Assembly: GCA_002928515.1 (NCBI GenBank)
Contig: PERI01000001.1
Location: forward strand, 620,001-684,000
Direction: 5' to 3'
DNA: 64,000 nt
Source: Hyphomicrobium sp.
GTDB lineage: Bacteria; Pseudomonadota; Alphaproteobacteria; Rhizobiales; Hyphomicrobiaceae
The notes below the pieces were generated by a model, which saw nothing but the letters and a program-made list of their open reading frames with translations, was not told where the DNA came from and searched no databases. Below, in pieces: positions 37,634-46,328 of this stretch (the first letter of the stretch is position 1; the number at the start of each line of letters is the position of its first letter). Both the position numbers and the translations under genes were made by a program.

Positions 37634-38116
37634 TTAGCAACGACGGCTCATTTCGCGCGCGATCTCTCGCGATACATCACTCGCCAGCATGACGCCGCGC
37701 GAAATTTGCGCAGGGGTCAAGCCCTTACCACCCGGTCCACGCAGAGAGCCACTCGCACCATCGGCCTCACGTTTGGCATGCTTTAATTCGTCGCAGGAGA
37801 GTTCTTTGCGCTTTTTGCTGACGGCAAACATGCGCACGCCGGACGCATAGGCTGCGGGCGTTGCAGGCTGTTTGACCCAAGCGCGCGACTTGTCCGACAT
37901 GTAGCTATCTAAAACTTTGCCGCGCTGTTGAACGCAATGGCTGCTGTCATCGACACAGCTCAGTCCGATTTGCGGTGATGAAATCGTTTCGCTTCCGCCT
38001 GAACAGGCGGCCATCCACAAAGCCGCGCCGAAGCACCAAGCAAAGCATTGCCAAGACGTCCTTCGTTCGGTTCGATTGACGGTTTCGGGCATGTATGGGG
38101 GCTGTTCCAAAGTCAT
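37634..38116 (-). CDS. hypothetical lipoprotein
   Basis: A 160-residue protein with an N-terminal hydrophobic stretch CFAWCFGAALWMAACSG, whose AAC forms a lipobox, so the mature protein probably starts at that cysteine and is membrane-attached in the periplasm. The mature part carries CVDDSSHCVQQRGKVLDSYM and a SCDELKHAKREADGA region, then TPAQISRGVMLASDVSREIA, with a final cysteine. Four cysteines in the mature part could pair. I recognise no family. Start could be the ATG at 38116 or one at 38092; neither has a clear ribosome site. Confidence 0.7.
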   Translation of the reverse strand: MTLEQPPYMPETVNRTERRTSWQCFAWCFGAALWMAACSGGSETISSPQIGLSCVDDSSHCVQQRGKVLDSYMSDKSRAWVKQPATPAAYASGVRMFAVSKKRKELSCDELKHAKREADGASGSLRGPGGKGLTPAQISRGVMLASDVSREIAREMSRRC

Positions 38117-38304
38117 GAGGTGCAGGCGGTAGAATGTGACGATGGCAGGGTCATGGCATGTGTGTGGTGGGGCCTAGATTGGAAATTTAGCTAGTCGGAT
38201 TCGCCACACAACAGCCAGTTCTTTAGCGCTGGCTTTGCAGCCTGCTGCCATCGTGCCATGTCCGGAAGGGCAAGTGAGGGCGGGCTATCTGGGAGACAAC
38301 ATTG

Positions 38305-39273
38305 ATGTCAAAGGCAATTCAGATCCATGCCACGGGTGGGCCTGACGTGATGCGCTACGAAGATGTCGCGGTCGGGGTGCCAGGACCGGGCGACGTGCGT
38401 ATTCAGCAAACCGCGATCGGCGTCAACTTCATCGATGTCTATCACAGGTCGGGTTTATATCCGGTACCAAGGCTCCCGGCGATTCTTGGGCAAGAAGGTG
38501 CGGGCGTCATCTCGGCGGTTGGCGATGGTGTGGAAGATTTGAGCGTTGGAGACCGCGTCGCTTATGCGGGATGTCCTGGTAGTTACGCTCAAGAGCGACT
38601 TGCGAAGGCCGATCGGCTCGTCAAAATTCCCGAGGCTATCACTGACGTCACCGCCGCAGCGATGATGCTACAAGGCATGACAGTCCGCTATTTGCTAAAA
38701 GAAACGTATCGTGTGACGCCTGATACCGTTTTGCTCTTTCATGCGGCTGCGGGCGGGGTCGGATTGATCGCCTGCCAATGGGCGCGCGCAATCGGCGCGA
38801 CGATGATTGGAACTGTCAGCACCGACGAGAAAGCAGCCCTCGCTCGCGCCCATGGTTGCACGCACGTCATCAATACGCAGTCTGAGAATTTCGTCGCCCG
38901 CGTCGCAGAGCTGACGCAAGGCAAAGGTTGCGATGTGGTCTATGACTCGATTGGCAAAGACACGTTTCCAAACTCGCTCGAATGCCTCAAGCCGCGCGGG
39001 CTTTGGGTGTCATTCGGCAATTCCTCAGGGCCCGTTCCAGCATTTGATCTTTCGCACTTAAAAGGCTCACTTTTCGCCACACGACCGTCGTTGTTCGCCT
39101 ATACGGCAGCACGTAGTGATCTTTTGTCGAACGCTGCCGACCTATTTGAAATGGTCATAAGTGGGCACATCAAAATAGCAGTTCATCACAAGTATCCCCT
39201 CAGCCAGGCGGCAGATGCGCACCGTGCTCTGGAGGCCCGGAAAACCACAGGTTCGATCGTGCTCATTCCATAG
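38305..39273 (+). CDS. NADPH:quinone oxidoreductase (zinc-independent MDR family)
   Basis: A 322-residue medium-chain reductase of the QOR type, which reduces quinones with NADPH. Seen: GVNFIDVYHRSGLYPVPRLP, ILGQEGAGVISAVGDGVEDL, and the Rossmann motif LFHAAAGGVGLIACQWARAI with the AAGGVG nucleotide loop, then VYDSIGKDTFPNSLECLKPR and GLWVSFGNSSGP. The zinc-binding cysteines of alcohol dehydrogenases are absent, as expected for QOR. The ATG at 38305 follows GGGAG by nine bases. A GST gene follows 39 bases later, likely in the same unit. Confidence 0.95.
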   Translation: MSKAIQIHATGGPDVMRYEDVAVGVPGPGDVRIQQTAIGVNFIDVYHRSGLYPVPRLPAILGQEGAGVISAVGDGVEDLSVGDRVAYAGCPGSYAQERLAKADRLVKIPEAITDVTAAAMMLQGMTVRYLLKETYRVTPDTVLLFHAAAGGVGLIACQWARAIGATMIGTVSTDEKAALARAHGCTHVINTQSENFVARVAELTQGKGCDVVYDSIGKDTFPNSLECLKPRGLWVSFGNSSGPVPAFDLSHLKGSLFATRPSLFAYTAARSDLLSNAADLFEMVISGHIKIAVHHKYPLSQAADAHRALEARKTTGSIVLIP

Positions 39274-39312
39274 TGAGTGTCGCGACGTCAGAGATATTAG
39301 ACAAGGAATGAT

Positions 39313-39963
39313 ATGCAAGACGACGGCGACGACGAGGCCATTTCGCTGTACGCGTGGACCACACCCAACGGTTACAAAATTTCGATCATGCTCGAAGAAC
39401 TTGGCGTGCCGTACAAAGTGCACTTGATCGATATTGGCAAGGGCGAACAATTTGCGCCGGAATTTTTAAAGATATCACCCAATAATCGCATTCCAGCTAT
39501 TGTCGATCCGGACGGACCGGACGGGCAGCCGATTTCAATTTTTGAATCCGGTGCCATCCTCCAATATCTTGGACGCAAATTCGATCGCTTTTATCCAACC
39601 AATGAACGCCGCAAATCCGATGTTGAACAGTGGTTGTTCTGGCAGGTTGGTGGGCTAGGGCCCATGGCCGGGCAATGTTTTCATTTCACGAAATATGCGC
39701 CTGAGAAAATTCCTTATGCGATGGATCGCTACACGCAAGAGGTGACGCGACTGTTTGGCGTCATGGAGCGCAATCTGGCTGACAAAGACTTTTTAGCTGG
39801 CGAGTATTCGGTTGCCGATATTGCCAGCTTCCCTTGGGTGCGTCAGTGGAAGGGGCTTGGGCAAGAGATAACGCAGTTCCCAAGGCTGTCAGCTTGGATG
39901 ACCACTATTGCGGCCCGTCCTGCCGTGCAGCGCGGATTGGACGTTGGAAAAACGCTTGGCTGA
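39313..39963 (+). CDS. glutathione S-transferase family protein (YfcG/YghU-like)
   Basis: A 216-residue GST-fold protein. Seen: the thioredoxin-like N-domain with WTTPNGYKISIMLEELGVPY (TPNGxK, the active-site loop of the Nu-class / disulfide-bond oxidoreductases), KISPNNRIPAIVDPDGP, and IFESGAILQYLGRKF, the glutathione-binding SxAI-type motif; then a helical C-domain with DFLAGEYSVADIASFPWVRQ. Relatives such as YfcG reduce disulfides with glutathione. An AAGGAA precedes the ATG by about five bases. Co-transcription with the quinone oxidoreductase suggests a redox or detoxification role, which is inference. Confidence 0.93.
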   Translation: MQDDGDDEAISLYAWTTPNGYKISIMLEELGVPYKVHLIDIGKGEQFAPEFLKISPNNRIPAIVDPDGPDGQPISIFESGAILQYLGRKFDRFYPTNERRKSDVEQWLFWQVGGLGPMAGQCFHFTKYAPEKIPYAMDRYTQEVTRLFGVMERNLADKDFLAGEYSVADIASFPWVRQWKGLGQEITQFPRLSAWMTTIAARPAVQRGLDVGKTLG

Positions 39964-40000
39964 TATAGCGCAACTAGATAGCATATCTTCTCAGCACGCA

Positions 40001-40249
40001 TCAGCGACCGGATAAGCGTTCCGGATCGACAGAACGGCCGGTTGCTTTTTGAAAAGCCATGGCGCCGAGGACTTTATTGGATGTCACATAGCGCATGGCG
40101 GGATCGGGACCATGTTCGCGCCCATATTCATCTGCGTTAGCCTCATCAATCAGGTCGCCAGCGCCCAGAAGTGACGGCGAAAAGTCGTTGGCAGGAGCAC
40201 ATCCCGCAACACTCAGGCTCACAATCAATCCCAATACCAGCCGTTGCAT
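40001..40249 (-). CDS. small putative lipoprotein
   Basis: An 82-residue protein with a signal segment LVLGLIVSLSVAGCAPA that ends in a lipobox (VAGC). The mature part, about 65 residues, is acidic and polar (GAGDLIDEANADEYGREHGP) and ends TGRSVDPERLSGR. I recognise no family. It converges on the GST gene. Localisation by lipobox is fairly sure, function unknown. Confidence 0.65.
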   Translation of the reverse strand: MQRLVLGLIVSLSVAGCAPANDFSPSLLGAGDLIDEANADEYGREHGPDPAMRYVTSNKVLGAMAFQKATGRSVDPERLSGR

Positions 40250-40644
40250 GTGCGCGTGCCCACGTGCTCATTTCTAGTCGGCAGTATGCTTAACAAGAGC
40301 TTTATGAACCCGAACTGAATGGTCGTTTTGAATGGCTCGACGCGTGGCCTGCTTCGTCATGCCCAAGTTTCTTTTGGTATGGTTAGAAAAGGTTTGCGCA
40401 GAGTGTAAACAAAGTCCTTTTTCAGTTTTCATCATTGGAAGATTGTTATTCTTTGGAGCGTTCAATTCCGCTTTGGTGAGAGACATTATCAAAAGCTTAT
40501 TTTTAACGCATACGGCCGTTTACCAGTTCTCATCCATGCCCTGACATCGTCTGCCATAGCGACGGCTGCAAAGTTGAACCGTTGTTGGGACATCACGATC
40601 AAGCCTGCCTTGCGGGCCGCTGATATAAGTTTAGGGAGCGTTTC
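40250..40644. other. gene-free region
   Basis: About 395 bp, more AT-rich than the surroundings, between the small lipoprotein (which reads away) and the Sel1-like gene. Open frames on both strands are short, overlap one another and lack ribosome sites. I see no convincing RNA gene. It presumably carries both promoters. Confidence 0.4.
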
Positions 40645-40917
40645 ATGGCGCGGATGGATTATTCATCGCGTGACGTCGTAGAACTTGCAGCTCAGGGTGG
40701 GCAGCCCGATGCATTGTTCGAATTGGGTCTCATCTACTGCACGGGCCGCGATGGCACCGTCGATCTTGTCGAAGCCCATAAGTGGTTCAATTTGTCTGCC
40801 ATGCGCGGCAATGACGAAGCCAAGCGATATCGTTTAGAGCTGGCGCGTGACATGAGCAAAATGGACGTCGCTCGCGCTCAAAAACTGGCGCGTGAGTGGC
40901 TTTCAACGGTGCATTGA
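40645..40917 (+). CDS. small Sel1-repeat-like protein
   Basis: A 90-residue protein made of one Sel1/TPR-like unit. Seen: DALFELGLIYCTGRDGTVDL and VEAHKWFNLSAMRGNDEAKR, the typical SLR pattern (A-x2-LG-x2-Y-x-G ... A-x2-W-x3-A-x2-G), followed by a helix with YRLELARDMSKMDVARAQKL. No signal peptide. Such short SLR proteins act in protein-protein contacts; no partner can be named. GGGAG lies six bases before the ATG. Confidence 0.8.
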   Translation: MARMDYSSRDVVELAAQGGQPDALFELGLIYCTGRDGTVDLVEAHKWFNLSAMRGNDEAKRYRLELARDMSKMDVARAQKLAREWLSTVH

Positions 40918-40940
40918 ATTTCAACCGGTAGTTATCGAAC

Positions 40941-41600
40941 TCAGCAATCGCCGAACAAGGACGTCAGGCACGTCCAAGTTTTCTTGGCGGCGTCACCAAC
41001 CGCCCTACCGGCATTCTCAATTGCTGTGCCGGTCGATTTTGCGGCGTTTGCGGCCCCTTCGCCAGTGTCTTCAATCGTTTTTTGAGTCGAAGCTGCGCCT
41101 TTTTCGACCATTTCCTGAACTGTTTTCGGAGGTGCCTCTGATTTGGGTACCACGGTCGTTTGCTCAGGGGGCGAGGGAACCGTTGCAGGCGAAGAACCAC
41201 TGTTCGGCGCCTGACCGGCTGCAGCTGTTGGCGCTGCTCCCGAAAGTGGCAGGGCGGGCTCCGCTGTAATGGCGGGCGAGGAGAAATTAAATCCGGCAGG
41301 TGCAGCGAGCACTCTGCGTTCACCTGCGCATGGAGATGTTGCTGCGCGGTTGATCGCGCAACTCGAATGTCCTCCAGCCTTGGCCAATTCCGTGATGCAA
41401 TACAGGCGTAAGCGCGGGTCTTCGTTTGCGAGGCTCGCGTTTTCCACTGCGCAGGCGTAGGTCGCGTCAGGGCCGAGACACGCTACGCATAAATCCGAAG
41501 CTGCGGCTTGAGTGGCCATACCGGCCATCGATCCAGACAGCACTGCGCGAAGCAAACGCGTTCGCGCCGGTTGTGACGTCATTTGATACTTTCGCGTCAT
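40941..41600 (-). CDS. hypothetical exported protein
   Basis: A 219-residue protein with a probable signal peptide (RLLRAVLSGSMAGMATQAAA). Mature part: a cysteine-rich N-terminal region (SDLCVACLGPDATYACAVEN, LYCITELAKAGGHSSCAINR), a Pro/Ala/Ser-rich linker, and a C-terminal stretch of repeated small-residue helices with KTIEDTGEGAANAAKSTGTA, ending in TCLTSLFGDC. I recognise no family. Its end converges on the Sel1-like gene. The many cysteines suggest a periplasmic, disulfide-containing protein; function unknown. Confidence 0.65.
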   Translation of the reverse strand: MTRKYQMTSQPARTRLLRAVLSGSMAGMATQAAASDLCVACLGPDATYACAVENASLANEDPRLRLYCITELAKAGGHSSCAINRAATSPCAGERRVLAAPAGFNFSSPAITAEPALPLSGAAPTAAAGQAPNSGSSPATVPSPPEQTTVVPKSEAPPKTVQEMVEKGAASTQKTIEDTGEGAANAAKSTGTAIENAGRAVGDAAKKTWTCLTSLFGDC

Positions 41601-41807
41601 GATCTCCTCGCATGCGTGTGCGATTTTATTCGCACCAGCGCACTATGCGCAAAGTCAGAAGGTCACCATAGCCGATTTAGCCTACGCCGCTTTGGTGCAT
41701 CAGGCCAGTATCGGTGGACATTTTCAGTTTCGCTGGTCACTCAATGTCTGTAATCGAGCTTCAATTCAGGCTATTTGGAAGACATCGCTTGAGAGAGCGT
41801 CCTCGCC

Positions 41808-41836
41808 TTGCAATCGCGCTGCCCCACCTCTATAGG
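41808..41836 (+). promoter_or_regulatory. sigma-70 type promoter for tRNA-Ser
   Basis: TTGCAA, exactly 17 bases, then TATAGG, placing the transcript start near 41843, some 13 bases before the tRNA. Position, spacing and target make this a good candidate. Confidence 0.65.
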
Positions 41837-41855
41837 GGTGTTCGCCTTGATCTGC

Positions 41856-41948
41856 GGAGATGTGGCCGAGTGGCTGAAGGCAACGGTTTGCTAAATCGTC
41901 ATACGCTTTAAAGGCGTATCGAGGGTTCGAATCCCTCCGTCTCCGCCA
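41856..41948 (+). tRNA. tRNA-Ser (anticodon GCU)
   Basis: A complete class II tRNA of 93 bases with the CCA encoded. Acceptor stem GGAGATG pairs with CGTCTCC (one G-U pair), discriminator G, D arm GGCCGAGTGGCTGAAGGC, anticodon loop TTGCTAA with anticodon GCT at 41890-41892 on a five-pair stem, a long variable arm (CATACGCTTTAAAGGCGTAT) and T arm GGGTTCGAATCCC. The long variable arm is characteristic of tRNA-Ser; GCU reads AGC and AGU codons. Confidence 0.97.
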
Positions 41949-42200
41949 CCTTTTCATTGGCTCACGCGCCCATGGGCGCTCCGAATGGGCGGCGCTCGCG
42001 CCGGGTCGCCTTGCTCCCTGTCCCATCAGGACAAGGTTCGAATTAAGTCACGTCTATTCCGTCATCTCATATGATAACTTCGCTAGCTTGGTCGGATGGC
42101 TTTCATAGGTGAAAATGCTGGCATCACTCTTCGAAAACCATGCCGATGAGATGCCGCAGATGCGTGCGTGAAACGCTTGCTATAATCTTGAGCTAACACC

Positions 42201-43700
42201 ATGCCTGACCCTTCTATCCCACCCGTCGCGCCGTCGCGCCGCGATCCTGCAGAGACCGCACCTGCGCGTATGGACGCGCTGGCAACGCTGCCTGTCTTTT
42301 TTAAATTGTCCGAACGGCGTGCCGTCCTTGTCGGTGGATCGGAGCCTGCACTGTGGAAGGCCGAGTTGCTTGCGGCTGCCGGTGCAAACGTCGATGTTTA
42401 CAGCGAGCATTTTGTCCATGGTTTTGAGGACTTGGCGCGGCAGCCACCTGCGGGTCGCATCGCGCTGCACGCGCGACGATGGGAGAACGCTGACTTAGCT
42501 GATGCTGCGATTGCAATCGGAGCTATTACAGATGATAAGGAAGCTACATCATTTGTAGCCGCTGCCCGCGCATCTGGCGTGCCTGTCAACGTCATCGATC
42601 GGCCTGAGTTTTGCGCTTTTCAATTCGGTGCCATCGTCAATCGCTCACCGTTGATCGTGGCCATATCTACCGATGGTGCTGCGCCCGTTTTTGCGCAGGC
42701 CATTCGTTCACGTCTCGAAGCATTACTGCCGCAAGGGTTTAAGCGCTGGGCACTGGTTGCCAAAACTTGGCGTCGCGAAGGCGATCGTCTGGGTCGCGAT
42801 ATGCCAGCGCGACGACGTTTTTGGGAGCGATTTACCGAACGTGCTATGCAAAATGCCGAGCGCGCACCAACACATGACGATTTGGAAAGTCTGATTGCCG
42901 AGGGCAACTCGGCCGCTGCTAACCGTATCGGTGCAGGGTTTGTCACGCTGGTTGGCGCCGGTCCTGGCGATCCGGAACTGCTGACACTCAAGGCTGTGCG
43001 CGCTCTGCGCTCGGCCGACGTGATCCTGTACGACGATCTGGTCACCGCGCCGGTCCTGGAATTTGCGCGCCGTGAAGCACGACGCATTCTCGTTGGTAAA
43101 AAGGGCTACGGGCCAGCTTGCAAACAAACAGACATTAACAAGCTTATGGTTGCGTTGGCTTTAGAAGGTCATCGTGTCGTGCGCTTGAAGTCCGGCGACC
43201 CGATGATTTTTGGACGTGGTGGCGAAGAAATCGACGACTTGAAAGCGGCGGCGATTGCTTACGATGTCATTCCCGGAATATCGGCGGCTCAAGCGGCTGC
43301 GGCGCGTCTCAAGGTATCGCTGACGCATCGTAATCACGCCAAGCGATTGCAATTCATCACTGGTCATTCGCGCGAAGGCAAACTACCCGCCAATTTGGAT
43401 TGGTCGGCGCTTGCCGATCCCGGTGCTACGACGGCTGTTTATATGGCGCATCGCACATTGGGTGAATTGCGCGACAAACTGATTGCTGCTGGGTTGCCGT
43501 CCGATACACCAGCTTATGCGATGATGGATGTCACACGGGAAGACGAGCGCATTGTGCCCAGCACGATCCGCGATCTTCCCGAGGCCTTGGCGCTCCATGG
43601 TGTCTCTGGTCCGTGCCTCGTGCTGATTGGCGCGGCCCTTGGCTCAAGCCTCGAAGCGACGGACAGTGTTACGGCGGACTTGAGTGACGTCACAACATAG
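42201..43700 (+). CDS. cysG: siroheme synthase CysG (uroporphyrinogen methyltransferase / precorrin-2 dehydrogenase / ferrochelatase)
   Basis: A trifunctional enzyme that turns uroporphyrinogen III into sirohaem, the cofactor of sulfite and nitrite reductases. Seen in 499 residues: an N-terminal dehydrogenase/ferrochelatase half with VLVGGSEPALWKAELLAAAG and the Asp of AITDDKEAT, the ISTDGAAPV loop, then the methyltransferase half (from about residue 250) with VGAGPGDPELLTLKAVRALR, DVILYDDLVTAP, VVRLKSGDPMIFGRGGEEID and VPGISA-like VIPGISAAQAAAARL. It directly follows the tRNA-Ser but is a separate unit. The sulfite reductase genes that often follow cysG in rhizobia are not here; the next gene is the OmpA-like one. 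Confidence 0.96.
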   Translation: MPDPSIPPVAPSRRDPAETAPARMDALATLPVFFKLSERRAVLVGGSEPALWKAELLAAAGANVDVYSEHFVHGFEDLARQPPAGRIALHARRWENADLADAAIAIGAITDDKEATSFVAAARASGVPVNVIDRPEFCAFQFGAIVNRSPLIVAISTDGAAPVFAQAIRSRLEALLPQGFKRWALVAKTWRREGDRLGRDMPARRRFWERFTERAMQNAERAPTHDDLESLIAEGNSAAANRIGAGFVTLVGAGPGDPELLTLKAVRALRSADVILYDDLVTAPVLEFARREARRILVGKKGYGPACKQTDINKLMVALALEGHRVVRLKSGDPMIFGRGGEEIDDLKAAAIAYDVIPGISAAQAAAARLKVSLTHRNHAKRLQFITGHSREGKLPANLDWSALADPGATTAVYMAHRTLGELRDKLIAAGLPSDTPAYAMMDVTREDERIVPSTIRDLPEALALHGVSGPCLVLIGAALGSSLEATDSVTADLSDVTT

Positions 43701-44007
43701 ACATCGCTAAAACAAAGTGACGGGCCTGCATAAAGGCAACACTGCGATCAAATAGTATATAATAATCAGACGAGTAGATTGCTGGGCTACGGTCTGCCTA
43801 CAGCTTGGAATGGCACTCGCAATTGGCTATAGTTGTGTTGGGGGTCCGCCTTCTTGATCGCGGTACCGAATGCGTCGGACGATTTTTTTGAGATCGTCTT
43901 TCGCGCGACGTGTTGTGGTGTTGATTTCGTCGTTACGAAATTGGCGTCATCACGTTGGCGCGCGTGTCGTCACGGTCTGCGAAGCGAATGTTGGGAGTCG
44001 CGTCTGA
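43701..44007. other. intergenic region and leader of the OmpA operon
   Basis: About 307 bp with no convincing gene. It holds the promoter candidate at 43805-43833 and, beyond it, a leader of roughly 165 bases before the OmpA-like gene. One short hairpin (GACGAT/ATCGTC around a T-rich loop) lies in that leader, near 43875. Confidence 0.45.
43805..43833 (+). promoter_or_regulatory. candidate sigma-70 promoter for the OmpA-BON operon
   Basis: TTGGAA, exactly 17 bases, then TATAGT, the best promoter-like pair in this intergenic region. It would start transcription near 43840. Confidence 0.5.
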
Positions 44008-46158
44008 ATGCGGTGCAAACCGTCCTATTGGTTGCTTGGCTTGGTGCCAATCGCGATCCTAAGCTGGGTCGTGGCTGAGTTAGAGCGTGACCGCATCGAA
44101 AGCGACCTCGCGCGTCGCACTCAAGACGCGATAGCCCGCGCCGGGTTGGCGCGCGCCGCACCAATTTTTTCTGGACGTGATGCCATCATTACTGGCCGCG
44201 CTGCGGACGATAGTGAACCTGCCCGTGCCTTGGCTTCGGTGCGTGATGTTTGGGGTGTGCGGGTCGCACATGGTCGGATCGATCTGATCGACCGGGTCGA
44301 TAAATATTTGTGGTCGGCCACAACCCGGGGCGACGGTCGCGTTGTGCTCGGTGGGTTTGTGCCCAATGACGACATTCGTGCCGAATTGGTGAGGGCTGCC
44401 AGAGCCGAGTTTTCCAACGCAAAAATTGTCGATGAAATGACGTTAGCGCGCGGGGCTCCGGACCGCGATGCCTGGTTGACCGGTGCTGTCTTTGGCATGC
44501 GTCAGTTGGCAAAGCTCAAGCGCGGTAGCACCGAACTCGACGCGCTTGATATTTCTCTTGTAGGCGAAGCTGCTACGAGCGCGGCCTACACGGAGGTTCG
44601 CTCGGCGTTGAAATCTGGACTGCCGGGCGGCATCAAGTTGGCGCTGGAAAAGGTTGCGCCGCCGCGTGTCGATCCGTTTACCTGGACCGCAGAAAAATCG
44701 GCGCAACAAGTTGCACTGTCGGGTTTTGTGCCGTCGGAAAAACTGCGCGGGGATCTTTCCATCAGAGCGAAGTCAGCATTTTCGGGATTATCGATTTCCG
44801 ATCGCACAGATGTTGCTGATGGAGCGCCGGAAGGATGGGGTATCGCGGCACAGACTGCACTCGATCAGCTTGCAGTGTTGAAATCTGGCACAGCAAGTTT
44901 CAAGGGTCGTGAGTTGTCATTTGCAGGCGAAGCGGCTGATGAAGCCACAGCCGTCAATGTGCGCAAGGCGCTGCGCGGTGTCGTGCCACAGAACTTCAAA
45001 CTCAATGAGCAAATCCGCTATCCCAAGCCGACGGTAGCACCCGCTGACACATCCTATGTCATGGCTATCGCCAGTGAACCGGTTGGCATCGAAGTCACGG
45101 GAAGCGTTCCAAGCGAGGCTGCGCGTGCAGCACTCGTGGACGCTATTCGGGCGCGGTTTCCTGGTAAAAACGTACTCGACAAATTGCAGGTTGCTGCCGG
45201 TGCTCCAGAGGGCTGGCAGCAATGCATCGTGGCGGGTTTGGCAGCATTGCCCCGCTTGAAGGTCGGCAAAGCTGTGCTCTCGGATCGGCAACTGACAGTC
45301 ACAGGCTCAACGGATGACTATGCTGTTGCGCGCGGCGTTCCGCCGGAAGTGAAGGCGGCTGCTAGCCCGATCTGCGAAGCGGAAGCCAATATTCAATTCG
45401 ATGGTCAGGTGCGCACCAATTTGTCTTGGAAAGCGGTATATGAAAACGCTGGCCAAGTCAGTTTGACGGGTGAAGTCCCCGACGAGCAATCGCGGGCGCG
45501 GCTTGTGGAATCCGCTCAGTCCTTGTTTCCATCGACCAGCATTGCCGACAAAATGACGATTGCTGGTGCGCCCGCCGATGTCTGGTTGCCGGTGGCGATG
45601 AAAGCCCTGGCGCAGTTGGCACAACTGCATAGTGGCGAAGTCGCTATCGAAGGTTCTGGCATCAATCTGAAGGGTCTCGCGGAGAGCGACCAAGTAGCGG
45701 CATCCATTCGAACGGCTGTGACCTCTGGATTGCCTGATGGTTTCACAGGTCGCCATGCCATTGAAGTCATGTCAGCGGTCGAGAAGGAAGCCGATAATTG
45801 TCAGGACTTGATGCGCGAAACGACCGCGCGCGGATCAATTCAATTTGAACGCGCAAGTGCGGATTTGACTACGGAAAGTGCAGAGACGCTCAAAGAGTTG
45901 GCTGAAATCGCCAATGCATGTCCGCGCTTTCGTATCGAGATCGAAGGTCATACGGATGCAGAAGGCACGGACGAGCGAAATCAGCGTCTGTCTGACCGGC
46001 GCGCCCTGGCCGTTGCCAATTTCCTGTCGCAAGCGGGTGTCGATGCGAAGCGACTAACGACCGTTGGTTATGGCGCTACGCGTCCGATTTCTGACAATGA
46101 AACGGAAGAGGGACGGGCACGCAATCGGCGCATCGAATTTACAGTCAAAGCGAAATAG
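44008..46158 (+). CDS. OmpA family protein with four BON-like repeats
   Basis: A 716-residue envelope protein. Seen: an N-terminal membrane segment (YWLLGLVPIAILSWVVAEL) that probably anchors it in the inner membrane, followed by four imperfect repeats of about 100-150 residues beginning near 116, 239, 365 and 488. Each carries G-x-VP-x-E..R..L, ...GAP..W....AL..L..LK.G, then L.L.G.A..., as in BON-type domains; the third is least complete. Then an OmpA/Pal peptidoglycan-binding domain at about 609-716 with IEGHTDAEGTDERNQRLSDR (Asp650, Arg665) and VGYGATRPISDNETEEGRARNRR. The layout resembles OmpATb/ArfA of mycobacteria. It likely bridges the membrane and the cell wall. It is the first gene of a three-gene unit. 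Confidence 0.88.
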   Translation: MRCKPSYWLLGLVPIAILSWVVAELERDRIESDLARRTQDAIARAGLARAAPIFSGRDAIITGRAADDSEPARALASVRDVWGVRVAHGRIDLIDRVDKYLWSATTRGDGRVVLGGFVPNDDIRAELVRAARAEFSNAKIVDEMTLARGAPDRDAWLTGAVFGMRQLAKLKRGSTELDALDISLVGEAATSAAYTEVRSALKSGLPGGIKLALEKVAPPRVDPFTWTAEKSAQQVALSGFVPSEKLRGDLSIRAKSAFSGLSISDRTDVADGAPEGWGIAAQTALDQLAVLKSGTASFKGRELSFAGEAADEATAVNVRKALRGVVPQNFKLNEQIRYPKPTVAPADTSYVMAIASEPVGIEVTGSVPSEAARAALVDAIRARFPGKNVLDKLQVAAGAPEGWQQCIVAGLAALPRLKVGKAVLSDRQLTVTGSTDDYAVARGVPPEVKAAASPICEAEANIQFDGQVRTNLSWKAVYENAGQVSLTGEVPDEQSRARLVESAQSLFPSTSIADKMTIAGAPADVWLPVAMKALAQLAQLHSGEVAIEGSGINLKGLAESDQVAASIRTAVTSGLPDGFTGRHAIEVMSAVEKEADNCQDLMRETTARGSIQFERASADLTTESAETLKELAEIANACPRFRIEIEGHTDAEGTDERNQRLSDRRALAVANFLSQAGVDAKRLTTVGYGATRPISDNETEEGRARNRRIEFTVKAK

Positions 46159-46181
46159 GGCGCGTGCGCTAGGAGAAACGC

Positions 46182-46289
46182 ATGGATTATCTGTTTGTGA
46201 AACTGATCTGGTGGATCGCTTTAGCGTTCGCGCTGGGGTTGGTCGCGGGCTGGGTTTCTTGCACGCATGCGGAAGAAGACGAAGGGTGA
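46182..46289 (+). CDS. 35-residue single-span membrane peptide
   Basis: A tiny gene: MDYLFVKLIWWIALAFALGL, then VAGWVSCTHAEEDEG. One membrane helix is followed by a short acidic tail. A strong ribosome site (AGGAG) lies five bases before the ATG. It starts 23 bases after the OmpA-like gene and ends about 40 bases before the next gene, all on the plus strand, so it is almost certainly part of one transcript. The helix carries a GLVAGW motif and one cysteine near the membrane surface. It could be a small subunit or assembly partner of its neighbours; that is inference. Confidence 0.72.
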   Translation: MDYLFVKLIWWIALAFALGLVAGWVSCTHAEEDEG

Positions 46290-46328
46290 TGCTAACGTGA
46301 TCGGTCAAGTCGTGCAGTTGGGCGAGCG

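Noticed and set aside
38258-38280. GTCCGGAAGGGCAAG resembling the SRP (4.5S) RNA loop
   Set aside because: The flanking bases lack the CAGG(T/C)CCGGAAGG(G/A)AGCAG pattern and no closing helix was found.
38117-38304. Possible small RNA in the gap before the quinone oxidoreductase
   Set aside because: Only short stems were found and no promoter pair.
40274-40544. Overlapping open frames on both strands in the gap before the Sel1-like gene
   Set aside because: They overlap each other, lack ribosome sites and look like chance frames in AT-rich DNA.
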